Source of the DNA: Candidatus Woesearchaeota archaeon
Lineage (GTDB): Archaea; Nanobdellota; Nanobdellia; Woesearchaeales; UBA10200
Direction of reading: 5' to 3'
Length of the DNA stretch: 25,753 bases
Assembly (NCBI GenBank): GCA_018302185.1
Contig: JAGVZX010000010.1
Span: forward strand, 1 to 25,753
Shown here piece by piece: positions 15,774 through 23,580 of this stretch. Numbering within the stretch: position 1 is the stretch's first letter; the number at the start of each line of letters is the position of its first letter. The position numbers and the translations under genes are program-made. A model generated the notes under the pieces. It saw only the letters and a list, made by a program, of their open reading frames with translations. It was not told where the DNA came from and did not search any database.

Positions 15774-16829
15774 TCATGGTGATGCAGGAGGACTGATATA
15801 TCCTTGCTTCTTAAAAAGATCAAGAGTTGATCTTGTCTGTGTGACATATGAATAGATTGCGTTTATCATGGCACCTATGGCATTTAGTGACTTTTGCTTA
15901 TCCGCATTTCTGATTGCAATGCAATACAAAATCCTGCTCTGGTTGATGTACATTATTCCGCAGTCAGAAAGCAAACTGATACCCTCAACATCATAATAAC
16001 CGTATTTTTGCGAAATTGTGATAGATTGAGGAAGATGTGATATGCCATGTATGTCAAAGCTTGTATTTGTCAAGAGCGTAAGAAGGTATTCAGAATTCAT
16101 GGGCTCAAGAACTGTAGAGAAATATAAGCTGGAGAATATGTTCGCCAAAAGCCTTGGGCTTAGTTTTGCGTTATGCATCCATTTTTCCTTGTTCCATGTA
16201 TATATGCCTTCTCCATCGAGGCCGTAATATGTTGTCAATAATTTTAAGTCCTGTTCATCGATCTTATTTGACAGATGATAGTAAGCAGTGTTATCTGATT
16301 CACTAAGCATCCTTTCAAGCAGATCCTTTAACGGAAGATAAGAATTTTCTCTATATATCTGATCTGATGTTTCTGTGATGAGAGATTCTTCAATTAGGAT
16401 AGGGGTAGTAAAATTAAGCTTTCCTTTTTCAACATCCTGCAGTACCAATATAGCAATAGGAAGTTTGTTTATGCTTGCAGGAAAAACACCCTCTCTTTGA
16501 TTGATCCCAAAGGCTGCGCCATTCCTGAGATTCTGAACATATACAGAAGCGCTAATATTGTTATCATTTATGTACTGCTGTATCGCATCCTGAAGAGTAG
16601 AAAAATGAGATATCATGAAGCTTTTTGCCTCAAGAATTCCTGCATATATCCTTGGAGATAATAATCCTGAAGAAAAATTTAATGTATCCAGCTCATCAAG
16701 TGCATTTTCACCTTTATTCTCATTCACCTCTACTGCAGGCTTGCCATAAAAACTTATGCTCAACAAGAAGATAAGAATTATAATAATAACTAATTCAATT
16801 GCTGCAATCCATCGTAGCTTTAATCTCAT
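15774..16829 (-). CDS. Serine hydrolase of the beta-lactamase (class A-like) fold, membrane-anchored
   Basis: Protein of 351 residues. A basic N-terminus and a hydrophobic segment at about 8-27 form a signal anchor. The three fingerprints of penicillin-recognising enzymes follow. SxxK is S119-I-N-K122 in FPASINKLP. SDN is S178-D179-N180 in SESDNTAYY. The KTG-equivalent is K275-Y-G in ISQKYGYYD. The catalytic domain would act outside the membrane. Relatives hydrolyse beta-lactams or act as peptidases/esterases. Most archaea lack murein, so the substrate is unclear: a surface peptide, a host or partner envelope, or an imported antibiotic are options. It is followed on the same strand by no gene for 84 bases (small zinc finger at 15689) and is preceded by pyruvate phosphate dikinase 13 bases upstream. 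Confidence 0.85.
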   Translation of the reverse strand: MRLKLRWIAAIELVIIIILIFLLSISFYGKPAVEVNENKGENALDELDTLNFSSGLLSPRIYAGILEAKSFMISHFSTLQDAIQQYINDNNISASVYVQNLRNGAAFGINQREGVFPASINKLPIAILVLQDVEKGKLNFTTPILIEESLITETSDQIYRENSYLPLKDLLERMLSESDNTAYYHLSNKIDEQDLKLLTTYYGLDGEGIYTWNKEKWMHNAKLSPRLLANIFSSLYFSTVLEPMNSEYLLTLLTNTSFDIHGISHLPQSITISQKYGYYDVEGISLLSDCGIMYINQSRILYCIAIRNADKQKSLNAIGAMINAIYSYVTQTRSTLDLFKKQGYISPPASP

Positions 16830-16842
16830 CTCTTACTCATCA

Positions 16843-19560
16843 TCATTTGCTTTCTTTCAGCACAGCATGCGCAGCTGCCAATCTTGCAATAGGCACCCTA
16901 TATGGAGAACAGCTCACATAATCCAAACCTAGCTTATGGCAAAATTCAACAGAACTAGGCTCACCGCCATGCTCTCCGCAAATGCCTATCTTCAATCCAT
17001 GCTTTGTCTTTCTGCCTTTTTCAACTGCAATCTTTATCAGCTGCCCGACACCTGTTTGGTCTAAGACTTCAAATGGGTCTTTCTCAAGCAGATTCTTCTC
17101 GATGTATTCTGGGATAAATTTGCCTACATCATCCCTTGAGAATCCAAATGTCATCTGTGTAAGGTCATTTGTTCCAAAGCTGAAGAAATCAGCATGCTCT
17201 GCAACTTCATCTGCAGTCAATGCTCCTCTAGGAACTTCAATCATAGTTCCTATCTTATATTCCATATCAACTTTTTCGCGAGCAACAATCTCCTGTGCTT
17301 TCTTATCAACAACTTCTCTCATATACTTAAGCTCATTTACATGTCCGACTAAAGGTATCATTATCTCTGGGATTATGCTCTGGCCTTCCTTGATAACTTT
17401 TGCAGCAGCGCTTATGATGGCTTCTGTCTGCATCTCTGCAATCTCTGGATATGAGATTGTCAATCTGCATCCGCGATGGCCTAACATAGGATTTGTCTCA
17501 TGCAATGAAGAGATCTTTTCCTTTAATTTTGCAATGCTTACATCAATCTCCTGTGCGATCGCTTTTATCTCTTCTTCATCCTGCGGCAAAAACTCATGCA
17601 ACGGCGGATCAATCAATCTTATCGTAACTGGATATCCTTTCATCACTCTAAACAATCCTACAAAATCAGAAGTCTGCATCGGCAGTAATTTTGCAAGCGC
17701 CTTTTTTCTTCCTTCAAGGTTATCAGCTAAGATCATCTCTCTCATTGCCCTTATCCTGTCTGCCTCAAAGAACATATGCTCTGTCCTACACAATCCTATG
17801 CCTTCTGCACCAAACTTTCTTGCTACTTCACTATCTCTTGGGATGTCTGCATTTGTCCTTACTTTCAATCTCCTTATCTTATCTGCAGATTCCATGAGTT
17901 TTGCAAAGTGGCTTGTCAATTCTGGCTCTACAACATTTAATTTACCGACAAACACTTCACCTGTCGCGCCATCTAATGTGATAAAATCTCCTTCTTTGAT
18001 AGTATGTTGCAAAGATTGTTTGCTTCCAATTGCAGGGATAGTTACAGTAAAGATGCATTGAGCTTCATTGACCTTTATCTCATTGCAGCCAACTACACAG
18101 CATTTTCCCATCCCACGTCCTACAACTGCAGCATGGCTTGTCATTCCTCCTCGGGAAGTGAGTATGCCTTGTGATGCATGCATTCCCTCGATATCTTCAG
18201 GAGAAGTTTCTGTCCTGACAAGGATAACTTTTTTTCCTTCTTTTGCCCATGCATGTGCTTTTGCTGCGTCGAATACAGCTTGGCCAACAGCTGCGCCTGG
18301 CGATGCTGGCAATCCTTTTGCAAGAACTTTGCCTGTCTTCTGAGCATCTTTTTTTGCAATAGGATCAAGCTGCTTGTGTAATAATTGGTCTAACTGCTGA
18401 GGTTGCACTCTCATGACTGCAGTTTTCTCATCTATTAATTTCTCATCTAACATCTCAACTGCTATCCTTATTGCTGCTTGCGCTGTCCTTTTTCCGTTTC
18501 TTGTCTGTAATAGGTATAATTTGCCTCTTTGGATTGTAAATTCAATGTCCTGCATATCTTTGTAATGGCTCTCAAGTGTCTTGTAAACTCCTACAAGCTG
18601 TTTGTACACTTCTGGCCATGCATTTGCTAATTCTTTTATTGGCTGCGGTGTCCTGATACCAGCAACCACATCTTCTCCTTGCGCGTTTCTTAAGAATTCG
18701 CCGTAGAATATCTTCTCTCCAGTGCTTGGATCTCTTGTAAATGCAACTCCTGTGCCAGAATCTTCACCCATGTTTCCAAATACCATAGCTTGGACATTGA
18801 CTGCTGTGCCTATTAATCCTTTGATGTCATTAATCTTCCTATATGCTATCGCTCTTGGATTTTGCCAGCTGCCAAATACAGCATTTATTGATAATTGAAG
18901 CTGCTCATGAACATCAGTTGGAAATTCTTTGCCAGTCTCTTCCTTTACTATCTTTTTATAATCTGAAACTAATTGTTTTAAGTCGTTTGCATCTAAGTCA
19001 GTGTCATTGTGGACCTTCTTTGCATCTTTTATGTGTTGAAGAGCATGCTCAAACTTATTGTGCTCAACTTCTAGAACAACGTCACCAAACATCTGGATGA
19101 ATCTTCTGTATGCATCATATGCAAATCTCTCATTTTGTGTATTCTTAATTATGCCTTTGACTGTCTCATCATTCAATCCCAGATTCAACACAGTATCCAT
19201 CATACCTGGCATCGAGACTGCAGCTCCTGATCTAACTGAAACTAGCAAAGGATTGTCTTTATCTCCGAATTTTGCTCCAACTTTGCTTTCTAGTTGCGCA
19301 AGTTTTTCTCTCACTTGTGAATCTACTTCACTTGGATATTTTTTGTTGTTTTTATTGTATAATTCGCAGACTTCTGTCGTAATCGTAAATCCAGGAGGAA
19401 CAGGTATGCCAATCTTCGTCATCTCAGCCAAACCAGCGCCCTTGCCGCCAAGAAGCATTTTCATATCCTTATTGCCTTCATCAAACGAATAAACATATTT
19501 GTTAGAACCAGCTGTTGTAATAGTAGTAGCTTGTTGTATAGAACTTTGTTGTTTTTTCAT
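16843..19560 (-). CDS. ppdK: Pyruvate, phosphate dikinase
   Basis: Protein of 905 residues, full length for the family. The ATP-grasp domain opens with LLGGKGAGLAEM (36-47) and has SVRSGAAVSMPGM at 108-120. The swivelling phosphohistidine domain has GGMTSHAAVVGRGMG, with H476 phosphorylated. The C-terminal PEP/pyruvate barrel ends with GICGEHGG and the catalytic Cys at about 861. It interconverts pyruvate + ATP + phosphate and PEP + AMP + pyrophosphate, the PEP-pyruvate step in many archaea. The ATG at 19560 has GGGGGA seven bases upstream. It lies on the same strand as, and 13 bases from, the serine hydrolase, though a common function is unlikely. A TATA-like ttataagc at about 19595-19605 fits a promoter. 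Confidence 0.96.
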   Translation of the reverse strand: MKKQQSSIQQATTITTAGSNKYVYSFDEGNKDMKMLLGGKGAGLAEMTKIGIPVPPGFTITTEVCELYNKNNKKYPSEVDSQVREKLAQLESKVGAKFGDKDNPLLVSVRSGAAVSMPGMMDTVLNLGLNDETVKGIIKNTQNERFAYDAYRRFIQMFGDVVLEVEHNKFEHALQHIKDAKKVHNDTDLDANDLKQLVSDYKKIVKEETGKEFPTDVHEQLQLSINAVFGSWQNPRAIAYRKINDIKGLIGTAVNVQAMVFGNMGEDSGTGVAFTRDPSTGEKIFYGEFLRNAQGEDVVAGIRTPQPIKELANAWPEVYKQLVGVYKTLESHYKDMQDIEFTIQRGKLYLLQTRNGKRTAQAAIRIAVEMLDEKLIDEKTAVMRVQPQQLDQLLHKQLDPIAKKDAQKTGKVLAKGLPASPGAAVGQAVFDAAKAHAWAKEGKKVILVRTETSPEDIEGMHASQGILTSRGGMTSHAAVVGRGMGKCCVVGCNEIKVNEAQCIFTVTIPAIGSKQSLQHTIKEGDFITLDGATGEVFVGKLNVVEPELTSHFAKLMESADKIRRLKVRTNADIPRDSEVARKFGAEGIGLCRTEHMFFEADRIRAMREMILADNLEGRKKALAKLLPMQTSDFVGLFRVMKGYPVTIRLIDPPLHEFLPQDEEEIKAIAQEIDVSIAKLKEKISSLHETNPMLGHRGCRLTISYPEIAEMQTEAIISAAAKVIKEGQSIIPEIMIPLVGHVNELKYMREVVDKKAQEIVAREKVDMEYKIGTMIEVPRGALTADEVAEHADFFSFGTNDLTQMTFGFSRDDVGKFIPEYIEKNLLEKDPFEVLDQTGVGQLIKIAVEKGRKTKHGLKIGICGEHGGEPSSVEFCHKLGLDYVSCSPYRVPIARLAAAHAVLKESK

Positions 19561-19701
19561 GCAAATCCCCCTTTTGGCAAATTAATGGTTATATTAAGCT
19601 TATAATATCTATTTGACTTATTTATGGATACTAGAATTGGTATAAAAAGGTTGCGATGAAGTGAATATATTTGAATAATATTAAATTAATCTATCATATA
19701 A

Positions 19702-21147
19702 TCAAGGCACTAGAATCTTACTTGCAGCATTTAATGTAATTGGGCCTATCTCAGAACTTACTCTCCTATATGCTATCATGGCATCCTCAAAAGTCGGGAA
19801 TCTAGAAAAAATTCTTTCCACTACTCTGTTTGCAACTCCATAAAATGGTCTGTAAAACATTATCTTGTTTAAAATATCTTCATTTACTATGCCTCTTGCC
19901 AATTTTGTGGCACTTTCTTTATCCATTCCGTATTTTAGATGTATAGCTTCCATCTCTCTAAATACTTCTTCAGGATCAGCATGCTCATGGAATAATCTTT
20001 GATATCCTAATCTACATGTATAATGTATTGTAGCTTTTTTTAGCCTATCTGCTGTAACTACTATGTCTACTATGTCTAATAATTCTGCATCATTGTTAAG
20101 CACCTGCATCACTACAGGCCTATATATTATATAGCCCATATCTGCTTCTCCTTCAAGAAACATTACACTAGATGTGCACATTGTGCCAGCAGCAGCAAAT
20201 CTATCTCCTGTCCTGTTAAAATAACGTTCAATTAAAAGATGTTGCATACCATGCACCATCTCATGCGCACTTACATAAGCTATCCTAGCTTTTGTAGTGG
20301 TCCTGCTTTCTCTTATAGAAGTTACTGCCCTGCCATTGCCTTCAAATTCAAATGAGCCTGTCTTATTCTCTGATTCTGGAAGTGCTTTTACTATTACCCT
20401 AAAATCATTATCATCTATCCCTAGCATTTGTGTAGTAACTGTTCTTAATTTTTCTATTAGGGTTTTGTATTCAGGAACTACTCGCTCTATCCGCAAATAT
20501 GTGCTAGCTTCCATCCCAAGCATCTGCTCCTGCAACGAGTTGCCAGGAAATCCTCTTCTTGAAAGTTTATCTGACAATTCAGCAGCTAACCTATCCAAAG
20601 AGTCTTCTGTCTCAACATGGTAATCACCTGTAATTACAAGCTGTGATTGCATAAATAAAGGGGTTGATTGAGATAAGCCAAGAGTAAATCCTGCAAGTTC
20701 ATAATTTGCTTTTACAGATTCAAGTTCACTGATCCTGATCTCTTTCACTAACGGATCCTTGATTCTATCAGCTGCTTGGTATGCTAGATCATAAAGGTTG
20801 CTGAATCTGTTCCACACTTCTCTTCTAATTGAAGCATAGTCATGTTCAAATTTGCTGTGCCTCTCACTTTTAGGAGTCTTCGCAAGCAGGCGTGCTGATA
20901 CTATTCCACTATCTCTCCAGATATCAGGGAGCTCATCTTCTTTTTGCACAAATGAGTCAAAAATCAAAACATTTTGAAAGTCATTTTCTCCTAGAAATTT
21001 AGCAGGTCCTGTGCCTCTGCTCACTATCTCTGCAGCGATTAAAAACTCAAGAAATCTTTCTCCAAATTCCAAGACTGCAGGGTCTGACTGTTGCGGTGTT
21101 CTCATACTAGCATAAAAATAGCAATCTATTTTTAAATTAGACGACAA
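19702..21147 (-). CDS. Putative zinc metalloprotease (HExxH), orphan family
   Basis: Protein of 481 residues without signal peptide or membrane segment. The zinc motif is HEMVH at 295-299 in AYVSAHEMVHGMQHLL. About 33 residues later is LEGEADMGY, where E332 or E334 would be the third ligand, as in gluzincins (clan MA). The N-terminal 280 residues are largely helical, with no recognised family; the C-terminal part is helical too. The presence of motif and ligand in correct order is what can be seen. Proteolytic activity and substrate are inference. It stands alone, with AT-rich spacers on both sides. The ATG at 21147 is preceded by a TATA-like ttttataaa-type run near 21165. Confidence 0.72.
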   Translation of the reverse strand: MSSNLKIDCYFYASMRTPQQSDPAVLEFGERFLEFLIAAEIVSRGTGPAKFLGENDFQNVLIFDSFVQKEDELPDIWRDSGIVSARLLAKTPKSERHSKFEHDYASIRREVWNRFSNLYDLAYQAADRIKDPLVKEIRISELESVKANYELAGFTLGLSQSTPLFMQSQLVITGDYHVETEDSLDRLAAELSDKLSRRGFPGNSLQEQMLGMEASTYLRIERVVPEYKTLIEKLRTVTTQMLGIDDNDFRVIVKALPESENKTGSFEFEGNGRAVTSIRESRTTTKARIAYVSAHEMVHGMQHLLIERYFNRTGDRFAAAGTMCTSSVMFLEGEADMGYIIYRPVVMQVLNNDAELLDIVDIVVTADRLKKATIHYTCRLGYQRLFHEHADPEEVFREMEAIHLKYGMDKESATKLARGIVNEDILNKIMFYRPFYGVANRVVERIFSRFPTFEDAMIAYRRVSSEIGPITLNAASKILVP

Positions 21148-21214
21148 AATTAAGAAAAACGGATATAAAAAGAACGTATATAGATATTAAATTAAAATAA
21201 CTAACTCTTTTTTA

Positions 21215-21751
21215 TCACTTAAAGCCGCCTTCCCAAGCTATCTCAGCTAATGGCTTCCTGTCACTTAGCTCTTCTTTTTCCTGGAGCTCTTTAGGCAGAT
21301 CTTCCTTTTTGCCTTGCCTTCCGATAGCTAGGACTTTCTTTGCTTTGTCATAATCAAATCCCTGCATGCCATGTGTAACTAAACCCTGCTTAGTTGCTTG
21401 CAAAGCAAGGCTCATCCATGCAGCGCCTGTGTCAAATGAATGTGTTACGCAAGGCTGCCCATTAAAGTCAAATGTTTTCTTTGAGACAACAACAACTAAA
21501 GCAGAAGCATCCTTTGCCCATGACTGGTTGAACTCGACCATCAAGCCAAAAAGATCATCCCATTGTTTTGTGTTTCTTTTTGCATAGAGAAAACGCCATG
21601 GTTGGTTGTTATATGATGAAGGCGCCCATCTTGCTGCTTCGAATAATGCAAGCAGTTGTTTGTCATCTAATTCTTCCCCAGTCATTGCCCTCGGAGACCA
21701 TCTGCTTGTAAACTGCTCATCGATCGGATATGTTGTTTTTCTTTCTACCAT
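21215..21751 (-). CDS. Nitroreductase-family FMN oxidoreductase
   Basis: Protein of 178 residues. It carries SRWSPRAM (17-23, the phosphate-contacting Arg pair of FMN-binding nitroreductases) and ARWAPSSYNNQPWRF, then a central DTGAAWMSLALQATKQGLVTH and the closing RKPLAEIAWEGGF. It probably forms a dimer that uses NAD(P)H to reduce quinones, nitro compounds or flavin, with the natural substrate unknown. The start was set at 21751, because GAGGT lies seven bases upstream. The longer open frame to 21874 runs into the neighbouring gene's tail and has an unrelated hydrophobic start. The lipoprotein gene ends about 100 bases upstream on the same strand. Confidence 0.88.
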   Translation of the reverse strand: MVERKTTYPIDEQFTSRWSPRAMTGEELDDKQLLALFEAARWAPSSYNNQPWRFLYAKRNTKQWDDLFGLMVEFNQSWAKDASALVVVVSKKTFDFNGQPCVTHSFDTGAAWMSLALQATKQGLVTHGMQGFDYDKAKKVLAIGRQGKKEDLPKELQEKEELSDRKPLAEIAWEGGFK

Positions 21752-21851
21752 TTTTTGTACCTCATTATTGCTAATAATAAAACAAAATAAAAAATAAACT
21801 AGGGCATTTGAGCAAAGCGAAACTGACCATGGGTTGATAAGGGCAAAGCCC

Positions 21852-22892
21852 TTATCCAGCGACAAACTTCCCACTCACAACGCTCAGCACTTCATACTCC
21901 TTGCTGACATCTCCGTTGCTGTCAAAGCTTATCTTGCCTGCTGCTCCACTATAATCCTTTAATGTATAGAGCTGGCTCTTGATGCTCTCTCTGCTACCAT
22001 CGCTTTTGCCTATGGCCCATGCAAGTACTTTGACTGCGTCGTATGTTTCAGGAACATATATCTGAGGTTCTTTGTTATACTTTGCCTTGAATGAAGCTGC
22101 AAATTTTAATGCATTCTCATCTTTGTTTGTCTTTGGCACAGTTATAACAACCCCTTCAGCTGCTGCTCCTGCCACATCCAAAACTTCTTTTGCATTTATG
22201 CCTTCAGACGCTACGATCAGCACATTCAAGCCTAGCTCTTTTACCTGCTTTAATGCCTGGCCTGCGCTTGATGGATATGCTACAAAATAAAGCACATCAA
22301 CATTCTGTGCTTTCAATTTAGTAAGCTGAGTCCTGAAATCTGTCGCATCCTGTTCATATGTCTCTGAAGCAAGAACTTTTCCGCCTAAGCTTTCAAACTC
22401 TGCTTTAAAGACTTTTTCCAAGCCAACACCATAATCATTGTTCAAGTATAATATGCCTGCATTCTTCTTGCCTTTATCTGCTGCAAGCTTTGCTCCAACC
22501 TTTCCCTGGAATGCATCGCTTGGCACGACCCTGAAGAAATAATCTCCGCCTTTTGCAGTCAGATCTGGTGATGTTGCGGAGCTGCTGACAGTTATTGTTT
22601 TTGTTTCTGCTGAGATTGGAGAAACTGCAAGAGCTTCACCTGAGCAAGTTGGTCCTATAATTCCAACAACATTATCATTGCTTGTTAACTTTTGGTAGGC
22701 AGCAGTTGCATCTTTTGGCGCGCATTTGCCATCTTTAACAGGATCTGATGCAGATGGTGTTATATCTGTTTCTGGCACAGCAGAAGTTTTTGCATCTGCT
22801 AGTTTCTCGACCTGTGTCCCAGAGCATGCTGCAATCAAGAAGCTCGCAAATAGTGCTAAAACGACAAATATCGCTAGAAATTGTTTTTTCAT
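21852..22892 (-). CDS. LivJ-type substrate-binding lipoprotein, shortened N-lobe
   Basis: Protein of 346 residues. Residues 1-22 are a signal peptide (hydrophobic FLAIFVVLALFASFLIAA) with lipobox Cys C23, so it is an exported, lipid-anchored protein. It matches leucine/isoleucine/valine-type periplasmic-binding proteins from about residue 55: VVGIIGPTCSGEALAVSPIS, ATSPDLT, DYFFRVVPSDAFQG, AGILYLNNDYGVGL, VLYFVAYPSSAGQ. The first strand-helix-strand (normally IKIGxxxPLTG...) is missing. A linker of Pro, Ser, Asp and Thr takes its place, so the fold's N-lobe would lack its edge. The ATG at 22892 has GAGGGGGGAT upstream. No permease or ATPase gene (LivHMGF) is in the window. It could be a sensor or solute receptor rather than a transporter part. 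Confidence 0.85.
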   Translation of the reverse strand: MKKQFLAIFVVLALFASFLIAACSGTQVEKLADAKTSAVPETDITPSASDPVKDGKCAPKDATAAYQKLTSNDNVVGIIGPTCSGEALAVSPISAETKTITVSSSATSPDLTAKGGDYFFRVVPSDAFQGKVGAKLAADKGKKNAGILYLNNDYGVGLEKVFKAEFESLGGKVLASETYEQDATDFRTQLTKLKAQNVDVLYFVAYPSSAGQALKQVKELGLNVLIVASEGINAKEVLDVAGAAAEGVVITVPKTNKDENALKFAASFKAKYNKEPQIYVPETYDAVKVLAWAIGKSDGSRESIKSQLYTLKDYSGAAGKISFDSNGDVSKEYEVLSVVSGKFVAG

Positions 22893-22945
22893 CTAAATCC
22901 CCCCTCATTTATTAATTGAATGTATTAAAGAATATTAGGGCACTC

Positions 22946-22959
22946 TTTTATTTAAATGT
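22946..22959 (-). promoter_or_regulatory. TATA element of the lipoprotein gene
   Basis: On the minus strand catttaaataaaag is a typical archaeal TATA run. It lies after the T run that ends structured RNA copy 2 and about 55-65 bases before the ATG at 22892, so the gene has its own promoter separate from the RNA. Confidence 0.5.
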
Positions 22960-22987
22960 TATTGTTTTGAATCGTTTTTAGGTATAA

Positions 22988-23195
22988 CTAAAAAGTTAGC
23001 AGTGGCGACTGCCGACGAACACTAGCTTAGATTCTTGATTAGTTGCTCCTCCTCTACTTGTAGGGAAATAGCTTTGTAATGCAGTAAATTATCTCATTTG
23101 TTTATCGTATAGCCAATAGTTCGCATTGCCCGTCACAACATTGGCATGGTTATCCTAGAATCGTGTTCGTCAGATAATGGCAATCGCCACTGCTC
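22988..23195 (-). ncRNA. Structured RNA, unrecognised family, copy 2
   Basis: About 205 nt. The ends pair as a 16-bp helix (23179-23194 with 22998-23013; one U-G wobble). A 7-nt bulge (23172-23178) and a 9-bp helix GACGAACAC/GUGUUCGUC (23163-23171 with 23014-23022) follow, identical to copy 1. The inner hairpin has stem GCCAAU-GUU with AAC-U-AUUGGC (23137-23145, 23112-23121) and a loop opening GUGACGGG. The block AGAGGAGGAGCAACUAAU (23038-23055) is identical to copy 1 over 18 bases. Between those, sequence and length differ. Compared with copy 1, the outer helix shows two compensatory pair changes (U-A to C-G, G-C to A-U). The minus strand is the RNA strand, because the plus strand would have C-A where it has U-G. 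A T run (22990-22994) ends it. Confidence 0.8.
22989..22995 (-). terminator. T-run terminator of structured RNA copy 2
   Basis: The minus strand reads AACTTTTTAGTT directly after the closing helix. The five-T run is a plausible archaeal terminator and lies before the promoter of the next gene. Confidence 0.5.
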
Positions 23196-23202
23196 TTGTT
23201 GT

Positions 23203-23219
23203 GTAAAATATATAGGAGT
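23203..23219 (-). promoter_or_regulatory. TATA element for structured RNA copy 2
   Basis: The minus strand reads CTCCTATATATTTTAC, a TATA-type run 10-25 bases before the closing helix. A second AT run at 23223-23237 could serve instead. The spacing is slightly short for the first and slightly long for the second, so the exact transcription start is uncertain. Confidence 0.4.
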
Positions 23220-23229
23220 TAGCATAATA

Positions 23230-23241
23230 TTTATATATAAC
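23230..23241 (+). promoter_or_regulatory. TATA element of rpoK (leaderless)
   Basis: tttatatataac is centred about 25 bases before the ATG at 23261. With no room for a leader, the rpoK transcript should be leaderless. It is divergent from structured RNA copy 2. Confidence 0.65.
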
Positions 23242-23260
23242 ATAGGGAATTTAACTGATT

Positions 23261-23488
23261 ATGGCAGAAAAACAGGTAGAACAGGTGCACTACAGCAAAT
23301 ATGAGAAAGCAAGGATTCTGGGAAGCAGAGCATTGCAATTATCAATGGGCGCTCCAAGTTTGTTGAAGCTAACAGAAGAAGATTACAAGCGCATAAGATA
23401 CAATCCTATAGAGATCGCAAAGCTAGAATTTAACGACAATCTTATACCTATTACAGTAAGAAGATTGCTGCCAAAGGACAGGATATAA
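23261..23488 (+). CDS. rpoK: DNA-directed RNA polymerase subunit K (Rpb6/omega homologue)
   Basis: Protein of 75 residues carrying the family signature: YSKYEKARILGSRALQLSMGAPSLL, then NPIEIAKLEF and LIPITVRRLLP. RpoK folds around the largest polymerase subunit and aids assembly; eukaryotic Rpb6 and bacterial omega are relatives. It is usual in length for archaea. The gene stands alone here. In many archaea it sits with rpoN and ribosomal protein genes, so the location is unusual. It is transcribed away from structured RNA copy 2 from a divergent promoter region. Confidence 0.93.
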   Translation: MAEKQVEQVHYSKYEKARILGSRALQLSMGAPSLLKLTEEDYKRIRYNPIEIAKLEFNDNLIPITVRRLLPKDRI

Positions 23489-23580
23489 AATATCTCTGCA
23501 ACATTATTTTTATTCTATTCTCGCTTATTTTTTAGAGAGATAAATTTTGAGAACAGTCATTACTTATTATCCTAAAATCA

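Noticed and set aside
21752..21874. 41-residue N-terminal extension of the nitroreductase
   Set aside because: It runs into the lipoprotein gene. The ATG at 21751 has a good Shine-Dalgarno and matches the family's usual beginning.
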